Below are positions 16,312 to 24,847 of a stretch of DNA of 64,000 nt, one piece after another. The notes beneath the pieces were generated by a model. It was not told the DNA's origin and made no database searches. It was given only the letters and a program-made list of their open reading frames with translations. Numbering within the stretch: the stretch's first letter is position 1; each line of letters opens with the position of its first letter. The DNA comes from Microbacterium dextranolyticum (GTDB taxonomy: Bacteria; Actinomycetota; Actinomycetes; Actinomycetales; Microbacteriaceae): the NCBI RefSeq assembly GCF_016907295.1, contig NZ_JAFBBR010000001.1, positions 1,364,001-1,428,000 on the forward strand. The letters are read 5' to 3'. The position numbers and the translations under genes are program-made.

Positions 16312-17840
16312 CCGTCGGGCGCACGTGGGGCGTCGTGCTGACCGGCCTGCACGGAGACCTCGTCGAGGTCGAGGCCGACCTGTCGAACCAGACGCCCGGC
16401 TTCGACATCATCGGCCTGGCCGACAAGGCGATCGGTGAGGCGCATCAACGCGTGCACAACGCCTGCGCGAACAGCGCCCTGCCGCTGCCGCGCCGCAAGC
16501 TCACGGTGAACCTGTCGCCGGCGAACCTCCCGAAGCACGGCTCCGGGCTCGACCTCGCGATCGCGGTCGCCGCTCTCGCGACGGAGACGTCGATGGATGC
16601 CGCGTCGCTCGCCCGCACCGTGCACATCGGCGAACTCGGGCTCGACGGACGCCTGCGGCCCGTGCCGGGGGTGCTGCCCGCCGTCGCGGCCGCAGCGCGC
16701 GCCGGCATGCGGTGCGTGGTCGTGCCGCACGCGCATCGGGCCGAGGCCGAGCTCGTCGCGGACATCGAGGTGGTCGCCGCCGCGTCGCTGCGTGACGTGG
16801 TGCGCCGGCACGGTGTGGACGTCGACGAGGTCGACACCGTGCCGGTGCCCCATCCGGTCGCGGCGGAGCCTGACGACGACGCCGTGCCCGATCTCGCCGA
16901 CGTCATCGGTCAGCGCGAGGCGGTCGAGGCGCTCGTGCTCGCGGCCGTAGGCGGCCATCATCTGCTCATGAGCGGTCCGCCGGGGGCGGGCAAAACCATG
17001 CTGGCGCGGCGGCTTCCGGGCATCCTGCCCGACCTCGACGACACCGCGGCCGTACAGGCGGCGTCGCTGCGCTCTCTGGCGGGTCTGCCGGTGACGAGTC
17101 TGTGCCGTACGCCTCCTTTCGAAGCACCGCATCACAGTACGAGTGTCGCGGCTCTCATCGGCGGCGGCAGCCGCACGGTGCGGCCGGGAGCGATCGCACG
17201 CGCGAGCGGGGGAGTGCTCTTTCTCGACGAGGCCGGCGAGTACGGCGGTCATGCCCTCGATGCCCTCCGCCAGCCCCTCGAGTCGGGACGGATCGAGATC
17301 CATCGCGCCGGCTTCCGCGCCGTCTTCCCGGCGCGGTTCCAGCTCGTCCTCGCCACCAATCCATGCCCGTGCGGGAACTACGGGGTGCCCAATGCGGAGT
17401 GCGCGTGCCCCTCGCTCGCCATCCGGCGCTACCTCGGCAAACTGTCCGGTCCGCTGCTCGACCGGATCGACATCGAGCTGGGACTGCAACGAGTGGCGGT
17501 GGCCCGTCGGAAGCCCGGCGACGACTCGCGTGTGACCACCGCCGAGGCTCGCGGGCGGGTCATCGAGGCGCGCGCTCGCTCGGCGCGCCGGCTCGCGCAG
17601 ACGCCGTGGCGCACGAACGCCGAGGTCGCCGGATCGTGGCTGCGCGACGGCCCGCTCGCACCCGATGCCGATATCCGCCGCCCCCTCGACACCGCTCTGC
17701 ATCGCGGCGCGCTGACCCTTCGGGGCTACGACCGCGTGCTCCGACTCGCGTGGTCGCACGCCGACCTCGCCGGTCGAGACCGCCTCGACGTCGTCGACAT
17801 CGGGCGGGCGCTGTACCTCAAGCGCGGAGCCCGGGCATGA
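16308..17840 (+). CDS. comM: ComM/YifB AAA+ ATPase (Mg-chelatase-like)
   Basis: A 510-residue ring ATPase. In Vibrio the homologue ComM promotes branch migration during natural transformation. An N-terminal Lon-protease-like (ChlI) domain fills about 1-170. The AAA+ core has Walker A GPPGAGKTM at 223-231 and Walker B LFLDEAGEY near 304. A conserved Cys cluster NPCPCGNYG followed by CACPS lies near 350-366, and a C-terminal Mg-chelatase subdomain ends the protein. It overlaps both yraN and dprA by 4 bases, forming a tight three-gene unit. Confidence 0.94.
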   Translation: MTVGRTWGVVLTGLHGDLVEVEADLSNQTPGFDIIGLADKAIGEAHQRVHNACANSALPLPRRKLTVNLSPANLPKHGSGLDLAIAVAALATETSMDAASLARTVHIGELGLDGRLRPVPGVLPAVAAAARAGMRCVVVPHAHRAEAELVADIEVVAAASLRDVVRRHGVDVDEVDTVPVPHPVAAEPDDDAVPDLADVIGQREAVEALVLAAVGGHHLLMSGPPGAGKTMLARRLPGILPDLDDTAAVQAASLRSLAGLPVTSLCRTPPFEAPHHSTSVAALIGGGSRTVRPGAIARASGGVLFLDEAGEYGGHALDALRQPLESGRIEIHRAGFRAVFPARFQLVLATNPCPCGNYGVPNAECACPSLAIRRYLGKLSGPLLDRIDIELGLQRVAVARRKPGDDSRVTTAEARGRVIEARARSARRLAQTPWRTNAEVAGSWLRDGPLAPDADIRRPLDTALHRGALTLRGYDRVLRLAWSHADLAGRDRLDVVDIGRALYLKRGARA

Positions 17841-19054
17841 GCGCGCTCGTCCTCGATGCCGGCACGTCGCGTCGCGAGCTGGCCGGAGTCATCGCCCCCG
17901 GTGACGACGCGCACGCCCTCGCCGCGTATGCACGGAGCATCTGGGCCGTGCTGGTCGAGCCGGGCGACCGCGTCGCGGGCGAGCTCGTGCGCGCGCTCGG
18001 TCCGGTCGCGGCGCTCCGTGTCGCCCTGACCGACTCGCGCGATCCAGGCCATGTCTCCGAGGCCGGTCTCACTGCCGACGAGATCGGCGCGGGGCGCCGG
18101 CGCTGGCAGCCGCGGCTGGGTGCGGTCGCATCGACCCTCGCCAACGCGCGTCGCGCGGGGGTTCGGCTGGTGATCCCCGAAGACCGCGAGTGGCCTGCTC
18201 GTGTCGATGACCTCGGTCCGTTCGCACCGCTGTGCCTGTGGGTGCGGGGTGAGGTCGGTCTGCTCGCGGCGCCACGACCCGCCGTCGCGATCGTCGGCGC
18301 GCGCGCCGCGTCGGGGTACGGCGAGCACGTCGCCGCGGAACTCGCCGCCGAGGCCGGCGCGGCAGGAATCGCGGTGTACTCGGGCGCCGCGTACGGGATC
18401 GACGCGGCCGCGCATCGAGCCGCGCTGTCGGCCGTGGGTCCGACGATCGCGGTCATGGCGGGCGGAGTCGAACGCGCGTACCCCTCCGGGAACCGCGACC
18501 TCATCGATCGGATCGCCCGGGCGGGTGCGGTCGTGGCCGAGGTCCCCTGCGGCACCGCCCCGACGAAGCATCGCTTTCTGGCGCGAAACAGGCTCATCGC
18601 CGCGCTCAGTGACGGCACCGTCGTCGTCGAGGCGGGGTGGCGCAGCGGATCATTGAACACCGCGCATCACGCCCAGGCGATCGGCCGTCCCGTCGGTGTC
18701 GTGCCGGGGCCGATCACGAGCGCCTCGTCCCGCGGCTGCCACCGTCTGCTGCGTGAGGGCGATGCCGTGTGCATCACCGGCATCGACGACATGCGCGATC
18801 TCGTCGGAGCATCGGTGGGTGGGGCGCTGGATGCCGGTGCGACCGACGCGTATACGGGCGAGCGCACGCGTGTGCTCGATGCACTCAGTCTCCGCAGCCC
18901 GCGCTCGACAGAGGACATCGCTCAGCGTGCCGGGTTCTCGCTCGACGAGGCCGCCGCGCTGCTCGGGCTACTGGAGCTCGAGGGCCGCGCCGAGCGTCGG
19001 GAGCGGGGCTGGGTGGGTGTCGGAGGGATGGCGCGGCCGGCGATGCTCTGGTGA
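17837..19054 (+). CDS. dprA: DNA processing protein DprA
   Basis: Loads RecA onto incoming single-stranded DNA in transformation and protects it. The 405-residue protein has a Rossmann-like DprA domain: VAIVGARAASGYGE near 150, YSGAAYGIDAAAH near 183, ARNRLIAALSDGTVVVEAG near 250 and the SASSRGCHRLLREG nucleotide loop. A C-terminal winged helix (RTRVLDALSLRSPRSTEDIAQRAG) follows. The N-terminal 130 residues are a helical region typical of actinobacterial proteins. It is co-transcribed with comM and followed 70 bases later by a tyrosine recombinase. Confidence 0.94.
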   Translation: MSALVLDAGTSRRELAGVIAPGDDAHALAAYARSIWAVLVEPGDRVAGELVRALGPVAALRVALTDSRDPGHVSEAGLTADEIGAGRRRWQPRLGAVASTLANARRAGVRLVIPEDREWPARVDDLGPFAPLCLWVRGEVGLLAAPRPAVAIVGARAASGYGEHVAAELAAEAGAAGIAVYSGAAYGIDAAAHRAALSAVGPTIAVMAGGVERAYPSGNRDLIDRIARAGAVVAEVPCGTAPTKHRFLARNRLIAALSDGTVVVEAGWRSGSLNTAHHAQAIGRPVGVVPGPITSASSRGCHRLLREGDAVCITGIDDMRDLVGASVGGALDAGATDAYTGERTRVLDALSLRSPRSTEDIAQRAGFSLDEAAALLGLLELEGRAERRERGWVGVGGMARPAMLW

Positions 19055-19124
19055 GACGGCCGCGGGTCGCCGACACCCGACCGATCGCCGGGTCGCACCG
19101 CGTCCCGGCGGGCATGCTGGAGGA

Positions 19125-20024
19125 ATGAGACTCGAAGAGGCGGCGCGGCGATACACGGCGCACCTCGCCGATGTCCGGCGACTGTCACCCGCGACGGTGC
19201 GTGCGTATGCGGGCGACCTCCGCGATCTCGCCGAAGCCGTCGGTGACGTCGCCCTCGCATCCGTCGACATCGATGCCCTGCGCGACTGGCTCTGGCGTGC
19301 GACGCAGCGCGGAGACGCGCGCTCGACCATCGCCAGGCGCACCGCGTCGGTGCGCGGCTTCTTCTCCTGGGCGCTCGACGAGGGCCACGTGTCGGTCGAT
19401 CCGAGCGTGCGCCTGGTCGCACCGCGTCGCGGACGCACGCTGCCCACGGTCGCGACGGCTCCGGCACTGCAGGGCGTCCTGAACGCGGCAGGTCAGCGCG
19501 CCGAGGCGGGCGACCCGATCGCGCTGCGCGACGCCGCGGTGCTCGAACTGCTCTACGCTGCGGCGTTGCGTGTCGCCGAGCTGTGCGCGATCGACCTCGA
19601 CGACCTCGACCGCGAGCGGCGCGCCGTGCGCGTCGTCGGCAAGGGATCGAAGGAGCGCGTCGTGCCCTACGGTGATCCGGCGGCCCGCGCCCTCGACGCG
19701 TATCTGGCCCGAGGTCGCCCCCCGCTCGTGGCGCGCGGCGTCGGCTCGCCGGCGCTCTTCCTCGGCGCCCGCGGCGGGCGGCTGGGCACGCGGGCGGCGT
19801 ACGACATCGTCTCGCTCACCGTGGCCCCTGCGATGGGGGCGGAGCACGTCGGACCGCATGCGCTGCGGCACTCGGCCGCGACTCACCTGCTCGACGGGGG
19901 AGCGGACCTCCGCACGGTCCAGGAGTTGCTCGGGCACGCGAGTCTCGGGACGACTCAGATCTACACCCACGTCTCGGCGGAGCGACTGGCGGCCGCCTAC
20001 CGTCTTGCGCACCCGCGCGCGTGA
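19125..20024 (+). CDS. xerC: XerC-like tyrosine recombinase
   Basis: A site-specific recombinase that, with XerD, resolves chromosome dimers at dif. The 299-residue protein has a SAM-like N-terminal domain (1-100) and a catalytic domain with the full residue set: Arg 149, Lys 173, His 245, Arg 248, His 271 and the nucleophile Tyr 280 (TTQIYTHV). Length, conserved position after dprA and the absence of phage genes argue for the housekeeping XerC rather than a mobile integrase. It has no clear separate promoter and may be read from the dprA transcript. Confidence 0.88.
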   Translation: MRLEEAARRYTAHLADVRRLSPATVRAYAGDLRDLAEAVGDVALASVDIDALRDWLWRATQRGDARSTIARRTASVRGFFSWALDEGHVSVDPSVRLVAPRRGRTLPTVATAPALQGVLNAAGQRAEAGDPIALRDAAVLELLYAAALRVAELCAIDLDDLDRERRAVRVVGKGSKERVVPYGDPAARALDAYLARGRPPLVARGVGSPALFLGARGGRLGTRAAYDIVSLTVAPAMGAEHVGPHALRHSAATHLLDGGADLRTVQELLGHASLGTTQIYTHVSAERLAAAYRLAHPRA

Positions 20025-20069
20025 GCAGGTCGGCGGGATGCCCCTGCCCTGCCCATCCCTCGCACCGGT

Positions 20070-20075
20070 TACCCT
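20070..20075 (+). promoter_or_regulatory. -10 box TACCCT, leaderless lipoprotein promoter
   Basis: TACCCT ends 6 bases before the ATG at 20082. The intervening GAGGGA also resembles a ribosome site, so the start may not be strictly leaderless. Confidence 0.4.
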
Positions 20076-20081
20076 GAGGGA

Positions 20082-20708
20082 ATGCCGACTCCGCTGCGCA
20101 GGGGACCGTCGGCGGCCGTTCTGATACTGGTCGCCGCGCTGTTGCTGTCGGGCTGTGCTGCGGGTGCCGGGCCCCGCCGCACGGTGCTCCCCGACGACGC
20201 GCTCGGCACGCCGATGGCCTCGTCGTCGATCAGTCCGTCGCCGACGAGTCCTGTGGTGTCGCCGTCCACCCCGCTGTCTCCGCCGCCGTCTCCGCCGGCG
20301 TCGAGCGGTGCATCGCCGACCGGTGAGGCGCCGTGCGTCGGCGGCGTGGCGACGATCAGTGGGGGAGCAAGTTCCTTCACGGTCGCTGCGGGCTGTCCGC
20401 GCGTCGAGGTGTACGGCGCGGGTGTGACCGTTCGGCTCGGCGGAGACGCCGACGCGCTGACCGTGCGGGGTGAGAGGAACCAGGTCGAGACTCAGCGGGT
20501 GGGCTCCCTCGTCGTGGAGGGCCGGACGAACCGCGTGGCCGCGGCGGGCGAGGTGGTCAGCGCCGCCGTGCGCGGTGACGGGAACACCGTGGATGCCTCC
20601 GATCGGGTCGGCTCGCTCGTCGTCGCCGGGAACGACAACACCGTCACGGCGACGGGTGTCGGATCGATCGATGTCAGTGGCGACCGCAACACGGTCCCCG
20701 GGCGGTGA
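20082..20708 (+). CDS. DUF3060 domain lipoprotein
   Basis: A 208-residue exported protein. The signal peptide ends with the lipobox LLSGC (Cys 25), so it is probably membrane-anchored by lipid. A Ser/Pro-rich low-complexity linker (about 45-80) precedes a C-terminal domain of repeated beta-strand units with the recurring pattern GxxNxV (RGERNQVET, EGRTNRVAA, RGDGNTVDA, AGNDNTVTA, SGDRNTVPG). This is typical of DUF3060 domains, which probably form a small right-handed beta-helix. Function is unknown. It converges on the M23 gene. Confidence 0.85.
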   Translation: MPTPLRRGPSAAVLILVAALLLSGCAAGAGPRRTVLPDDALGTPMASSSISPSPTSPVVSPSTPLSPPPSPPASSGASPTGEAPCVGGVATISGGASSFTVAAGCPRVEVYGAGVTVRLGGDADALTVRGERNQVETQRVGSLVVEGRTNRVAAAGEVVSAAVRGDGNTVDASDRVGSLVVAGNDNTVTATGVGSIDVSGDRNTVPGR

Positions 20709-20709
20709 G

Positions 20710-20725
20710 CGTGCTCAACAGCACG
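20710..20725. terminator. Small hairpin between convergent genes
   Basis: A 6-bp stem (20710-20715 with 20720-20725) with a 4-base loop spans the junction of the DUF3060 and M23 genes. It overlaps the M23 stop. It is weak and lacks a T-run. Confidence 0.3.
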
Positions 20726-21272
20726 GCAGCAGGATCGCGCGGGGGATGCCGCCCAGCAGCAGCATCGGGTTGATGTAGACGCCGTCGCGGCGCACCCCGA
20801 AGTGCACGGTACCCACGGACGCATGCCCCCCGGCATCCACTGTGCCGACCTGGTCGCCGGCGTGTACGGGCGCCCCTACCGGCACACCTGCAACGACGGG
20901 CTCGAGCGTCGTCACGAGACCGTCGCCGTGGTCGATGGTCACCACTCCTCGACCCGCCACCGACCCGGCGAAGGCGATGAGCCCCGATGCGGGCGCCGCC
21001 ACGACGTCGCCCGGAGAAGCGGCGAGATCGATTCCCCGATGACCGGGACCATAGGCGTGCGCGGGGGCGACGAACGGCGCGACGATCCGAGCGGGAAGAA
21101 CCGGCCACCGCCATCTCGCCAGGGCATCGCCGGGGGAGGTCGCGGCCGCAGTGGGCCCGTTCCGGTCCGCGGCGGAGGCGGCGCTCGGCACCCAGAGCGT
21201 GGATGCCAGGACCGCCAGCACGAGCGCGGTGTGCCACGGCGATGCGCCGGATCGGCGGTGGGAGCGGATCAT
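20715..21272 (-). CDS. Secreted M23-family peptidase-like protein
   Basis: A 185-residue exported protein with a Sec signal peptide (hydrophobic 15-33, likely cleavage after SAASA). Its lysostaphin-like M23 domain is normally a zinc endopeptidase for peptidoglycan cross-links. The first metal motif GHRGIDLAA is present near 77-83. The second motif, normally HxH, reads GTVHFGVR: the first His, usually catalytic, is replaced by Thr while the metal-binding His remains. The protein may therefore be weakly active or only bind peptidoglycan. The C-terminal end with two Cys (ILLPCC) is unusual. Confidence 0.85.
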   Translation of the reverse strand: MIRSHRRSGASPWHTALVLAVLASTLWVPSAASAADRNGPTAAATSPGDALARWRWPVLPARIVAPFVAPAHAYGPGHRGIDLAASPGDVVAAPASGLIAFAGSVAGRGVVTIDHGDGLVTTLEPVVAGVPVGAPVHAGDQVGTVDAGGHASVGTVHFGVRRDGVYINPMLLLGGIPRAILLPCC

Positions 21273-21416
21273 CGTCCCACTGTCTCGCGCACCTGCCCGC
21301 GCGGCCCCTGCCCGGGCGGGATCCGTGGATCGATCGCCTCACTCGGCTGCTGGGGAGGGCGCTTTCCGACTCTCGTGCGGCAGCGGCCGTGCGCGGGCAC
21401 GGACCGGGTCGGCTGA

Positions 21417-21422
21417 TACACT
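21417..21422 (+). promoter_or_regulatory. -10 box TACACT for rpsB
   Basis: An extended -10 (TGATACACT) lies about 190 bases before rpsB, so the transcript would carry a long structured leader. No clear -35 box is visible. Confidence 0.4.
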
Positions 21423-21609
21423 GATTGATGCACCTCGCATGTCGGGGTGACTACGCGTGCCCAGATCGCCCACATGGTTCCTCGGATCCGCGGGCGTGGC
21501 ATCCACACCCAGAGGTCGTCCCGCAGCTGCGGGACGCGGGTGTGCGCCGGGCGCCAGGAAGCATCGGCCGTCCGGCCGAGCGCACAACCCAGAAAAAAGG
21601 AGAACGGCC
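21423..21609 (+). promoter_or_regulatory. Structured 5' leader of rpsB
   Basis: Most of the 337-base gap between the M23 gene and rpsB is this leader. It holds a perfect 18-base palindrome (21518-21535). It also holds a bulged stem: GTGCGC (21542-21547) with GCGCAC (21580-21585), stacked on TCGGCC (21564-21569) with GGCCGA (21574-21579), with a 16-base bulge on the 5' side. The ribosome site AAGGAG lies just downstream. It may be a ribosomal-protein autoregulatory leader; I do not recognise it as a named family. The rest of the gap (21273-21416) shows nothing. Confidence 0.4.
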
Positions 21610-22497
21610 ATGGCCGTCGTCACCATTCGCCAGCTGCTCGACAGCGGCGTCCACTTCGGACACCAGACCCGCCGGTGGAACCCGAAGGTCAAGCGCTTCA
21701 TCCTGACGGAGCGCTCCGGCATCCACATCATCGACCTGCAGCAGTCGCTCGGGTACATCGACAAGGCGTACGAGTACGTGCGCGAGACGGTCGCCCACGG
21801 CGGCACGATCCTCTTCGTCGGCACCAAGAAGCAGGCGCAGGAAGTCATCGCCGAGCAGGCGACGCGCGTGGGCCAGCCCTACGTCAACCAGCGCTGGCTC
21901 GGTGGCCTGCTCACGAACTTCTCGACCGTGAGCAAGCGCCTCGCCCGCATGAAGGAGCTCGAGCAGCTCGACTTCGACAACCCGGCCGACTCGGGCTTCA
22001 CCAAGAAGGAGCTCCTGCTCAAGAAGCGCGAGCTCGACAAGCTGCACAAGTCGCTCGGCGGCATCCGCAACCTCACGAAGACGCCGTCGGCCATGTGGGT
22101 CGTCGACGCCAAGCGCGAGCACCTCGCCATCGACGAGGCCAAGAAGCTCGGCATCCCCGTGATCGGCATCCTCGACACGAACGCCGACCCCGACGAGTTC
22201 CAGTTCCCGATCCCGGGCAACGACGACGCGATCCGCTCGGTGGGCCTGCTCACCCGCATCATCGCCGACGCCGCCGCCGAGGGCCTGATCCAGCGCCACC
22301 AGCCCACCGACGAGTCGGCCGACGCCGAGCCTCTCGCGGACTGGGAGCGCGAGCTGCTCGAGCAGGGCGGCTCCGCGGAGACCGCCGTCGTGACCGACGT
22401 CGCCGAGGTCGAGACCATCGCGACCGAGTCGGCCGCCGACGAGGCGGGAGCCGAGGCCAAGGCCGAAGGCGACGCCGCGGCTGTCGCCGCCGAGTAA
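21610..22497 (+). CDS. rpsB: 30S ribosomal protein S2
   Basis: A small-subunit protein of 295 residues. Conserved segments are [43 protein letters not shown], the [11 protein letters not shown] block and [12 protein letters not shown]. The C-terminal 55 residues form an acidic Ala-rich extension (ending VAAE) typical of actinobacteria. ATG 21610 follows AAGGAG by 8 bases. It is followed by tsf after 89 bases, the usual S2-EF-Ts operon. Confidence 0.97.
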   Translation: MAVVTIRQLLDSGVHFGHQTRRWNPKVKRFILTERSGIHIIDLQQSLGYIDKAYEYVRETVAHGGTILFVGTKKQAQEVIAEQATRVGQPYVNQRWLGGLLTNFSTVSKRLARMKELEQLDFDNPADSGFTKKELLLKKRELDKLHKSLGGIRNLTKTPSAMWVVDAKREHLAIDEAKKLGIPVIGILDTNADPDEFQFPIPGNDDAIRSVGLLTRIIADAAAEGLIQRHQPTDESADAEPLADWERELLEQGGSAETAVVTDVAEVETIATESAADEAGAEAKAEGDAAAVAAE

Positions 22498-22586
22498 GGC
22501 TCACACACCATCCTGGGTGCGGGATCGTCGCGAATCGCGCCGGTCCCGCACCGGTATCCACTCACCGAACCAAGGAGCCACCACCC

Positions 22587-23414
22587 ATGGCAAACTTCAC
22601 CATCGCCGACATCAAGACCCTGCGCGAGCAGCTGGGCACGGGCATGGTCGACACCAAGAAGGCGCTCGAGGAGGCCGACGGCGACCTCGAGAAGGCCGTC
22701 GAGATCCTGCGCCTGAAGGGCGCGAAGGGCAACGCCAAGCGCGCTGACCGCTCCACCAGCGAGGGCCTCGTGACCGCGGTCGCCCACGGCGACAAGGTGA
22801 CGATCCTCGAGCTGAACACCGAGACGGACTTCGTTGCGAAGAACGAGCGCTTCATCGCCCTCGCCGACAAGGTCCTCGAGGCCGCCGCGGCGGTCGACGC
22901 CGACTCCGTCGAGGCCGCCCTGGCTGCTCCGGCCGGCGCGCAGACGGTCGCCGAGCTGATCTCCGACGAGGCCGCGATCATCGGCGAGAAGGTCGAGCTG
23001 CGTCGCGTGCGCACGCTCTCGGGCGACAAGTTCGAGATCTACCTGCACAAGACGAGTAAGGACCTCCCCCCGCAGGTCGGCGTGGTCCTCGCCTACACGG
23101 GCGACGACGCCGAGACGGCGCGCTCGATCGCGCAGCACATCTCGTTCGCCAACCCCTCCTACCTCACCCGTGAGGACGTTCCCACGGCCGAGGTCGAGAA
23201 GGAGCGCGAGATCGTCACCGAGATCTCCCGCAACGAGGGCAAGCCCGAGGCCGCCCTGCCGAAGATCGTCGAGGGCCGCGTCAACGCGTTCTTCAAGCAG
23301 GTCGCCCTGCTCGATCAGGACTACGCGAAGGACAACAAGCTGTCCGTCGCCAAGGTCGCCGGCGACGCCGGCATCACGATCACCGACTTCGCCCGCTTCA
23401 AGGTCGGCGCGTAA
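22587..23414 (+). CDS. tsf: Elongation factor Ts
   Basis: Nucleotide exchange factor for EF-Tu, 275 residues. The N-terminal UBA-like domain reads ANFTIADIKTLREQLGTGMVDTKKALEEADGD, followed by the signature ELNTETDFVAKN that inserts into the EF-Tu magnesium site. The remaining dimerisation core and C-terminal module are complete. AAGGAG precedes the ATG by about 10 bases. A strong terminator follows directly, so the rpsB-tsf unit ends here. Confidence 0.97.
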   Translation: MANFTIADIKTLREQLGTGMVDTKKALEEADGDLEKAVEILRLKGAKGNAKRADRSTSEGLVTAVAHGDKVTILELNTETDFVAKNERFIALADKVLEAAAAVDADSVEAALAAPAGAQTVAELISDEAAIIGEKVELRRVRTLSGDKFEIYLHKTSKDLPPQVGVVLAYTGDDAETARSIAQHISFANPSYLTREDVPTAEVEKEREIVTEISRNEGKPEAALPKIVEGRVNAFFKQVALLDQDYAKDNKLSVAKVAGDAGITITDFARFKVGA

Positions 23415-23423
23415 GTCACTGAA

Positions 23424-23459
23424 GGGGGTTCGCATCACCGGGATGCGGACCCCCTTTTT
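23424..23459 (+). terminator. Rho-independent terminator after tsf
   Basis: A 13-bp stem (23424-23436 with 23442-23454, one wobble pair) with a 5-base loop is followed by five Ts. This is the clearest classical terminator in the window. Confidence 0.9.
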
Positions 23460-23517
23460 GGTGCCCGCCTCGAGGGCGGGTGCTGCGATACCCTGCACGT
23501 GACGAGAGGATCCCCCT

Positions 23518-24237
23518 GTGATCGATGAGAACACCGGACGCCGTCGCGTCCTTCTGAAGTTGTCCGGCGAGGCCTTCGGTGGAGGCCAGCTGGGCGTCAA
23601 CCCCGACATCGTCAGCCAGATCGCTCGCGAGATCGCGGCGGCCGTCGACCGCGTCGAGGTCGCGATCGTCGTCGGTGGCGGCAACTTCTTCCGCGGAGCC
23701 GAACTCAGCCAGCGCGGCATGGACCGCGGTCGCGCCGACTACATGGGCATGCTCGGCACCGTGATGAACGCGCTCGCTCTGCAGGACTTCCTCGAGCAGG
23801 CCGGTGCCGCCACCCGTGTGCAGTCGGCGATCTCGATGACCCAGGTCGCCGAGCCCTACATTCCGCGTCGTGCCGAGCGCCACCTCGAGAAGGGGCGCGT
23901 CGTCATCTTCGGCGCCGGCGCCGGGCTGCCGTACTTCTCGACCGACACGGTCGCCGCGCAGCGGGCGCTCGAGATCGGTGCGGACGAGGTGCTCGTCGCC
24001 AAGAACGGCGTCGACGGCGTGTACACGGCCGACCCGAAGAAGGATGCCTCCGCCACCAAGATCGACACGATCACCTATCAGGACGCCCTGCAGCGCGGAC
24101 TGAAGGTCGTCGACTCGACCGCGTTCAGCCTCTGCATGGACAACCGCATCGACATGCGCGTGTTCGGCATGGAGCCCGCGGGCAACGTCACCCGGGCGCT
24201 TCTGGGCGATCGCATCGGCACGCTGGTCACGGCCTGA
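23518..24237 (+). CDS. pyrH: UMP kinase
   Basis: Phosphorylates UMP to UDP in pyrimidine synthesis. The 239-residue amino-acid-kinase-fold protein shows [11 protein letters not shown] near the start, [10 protein letters not shown] near 58, [14 protein letters not shown] near 80, and [17 protein letters not shown] [17 protein letters not shown] near 140. The nucleotide-binding region [16 protein letters not shown] follows. The start is GTG at 23518 with GAGAGGA upstream. It is followed by frr after 51 bases, as in most bacteria. Confidence 0.96.
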   Translation: MIDENTGRRRVLLKLSGEAFGGGQLGVNPDIVSQIAREIAAAVDRVEVAIVVGGGNFFRGAELSQRGMDRGRADYMGMLGTVMNALALQDFLEQAGAATRVQSAISMTQVAEPYIPRRAERHLEKGRVVIFGAGAGLPYFSTDTVAAQRALEIGADEVLVAKNGVDGVYTADPKKDASATKIDTITYQDALQRGLKVVDSTAFSLCMDNRIDMRVFGMEPAGNVTRALLGDRIGTLVTA

Positions 24238-24252
24238 CCGGCACCCCGGCAC

Positions 24253-24258
24253 TAGAAT
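24253..24258 (+). promoter_or_regulatory. -10 box TAGAAT for frr
   Basis: TAGAAT lies about 30 bases before the frr start, leaving room for a short leader and ribosome site. It may give frr-cdsA its own transcript in addition to read-through from pyrH. Confidence 0.4.
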
Positions 24259-24288
24259 CGTCAAGACGCAACAACGAATGGAGTGACC

Positions 24289-24843
24289 GTGATCGCCGAC
24301 ATCCTGGCCGACACGACCGGGCGCATGGATCGCGCCGTCGAGGCCGCGAAGGACGACTTCGCTACTGTGCGCACGGGCCGTGCCAACCCGCAGCTGTTCC
24401 AGAAGGTGATGGTCGACTACTACGGATCGCCCACCCCGCTGTCCCAGCTCGCCTCGCTGAATGCCCCCGAGGCGCGCACGCTCGTCGTGACCCCTTACGA
24501 CAAGTCCGCCCTCAAGGCGATCGAGCAGGCCATTCGCGACGTCCCCAACCTCGGCGTCAATCCGACGAACGACGGCAACCTCGTGCGCGTCACGATGCCC
24601 GAGCTCACGGCCGAGCGTCGCAAGGAGTACGTGAAGCTGGTGCGCACCAAGGGTGAGGATGCCAAGGTGCACCTGCGCGGCATCCGTCGCAAGTCCAAGG
24701 ACGAGCTCGACTCCCTCAAGAGCGAGGTCGGCGAAGACGAGCTGGCTCGCGCTGAGAAGGAGCTCGACGCCATCACGCGCTCCCACGTCGAGGAGATCGA
24801 CGAGGCGCTCAAGCGCAAAGAGGCTGAACTGCTCGAGGTGTGA
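24289..24843 (+). CDS. frr: Ribosome recycling factor
   Basis: Splits post-termination ribosomes together with EF-G. The 184-residue protein matches the usual length and motifs: [43 protein letters not shown] and the [14 protein letters not shown] helix. I chose the GTG at 24289 because GGAG lies five bases upstream. The GTG at 24283 is nearer than the site allows. cdsA follows after 4 bases. Confidence 0.96.
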   Translation: MIADILADTTGRMDRAVEAAKDDFATVRTGRANPQLFQKVMVDYYGSPTPLSQLASLNAPEARTLVVTPYDKSALKAIEQAIRDVPNLGVNPTNDGNLVRVTMPELTAERRKEYVKLVRTKGEDAKVHLRGIRRKSKDELDSLKSEVGEDELARAEKELDAITRSHVEEIDEALKRKEAELLEV

Positions 24844-24847
24844 GCCG

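Noticed and set aside
15798..17759. Minus-strand frame opposite yraN and comM
   Set aside because: Antisense shadow of conserved genes; no recognisable protein features or ribosome site.
19125..20024. Tyrosine recombinase as a phage or island integrase
   Set aside because: It has the XerC length and sits in the conserved dprA neighbourhood; there are no phage genes, att repeats or tRNA next to it.
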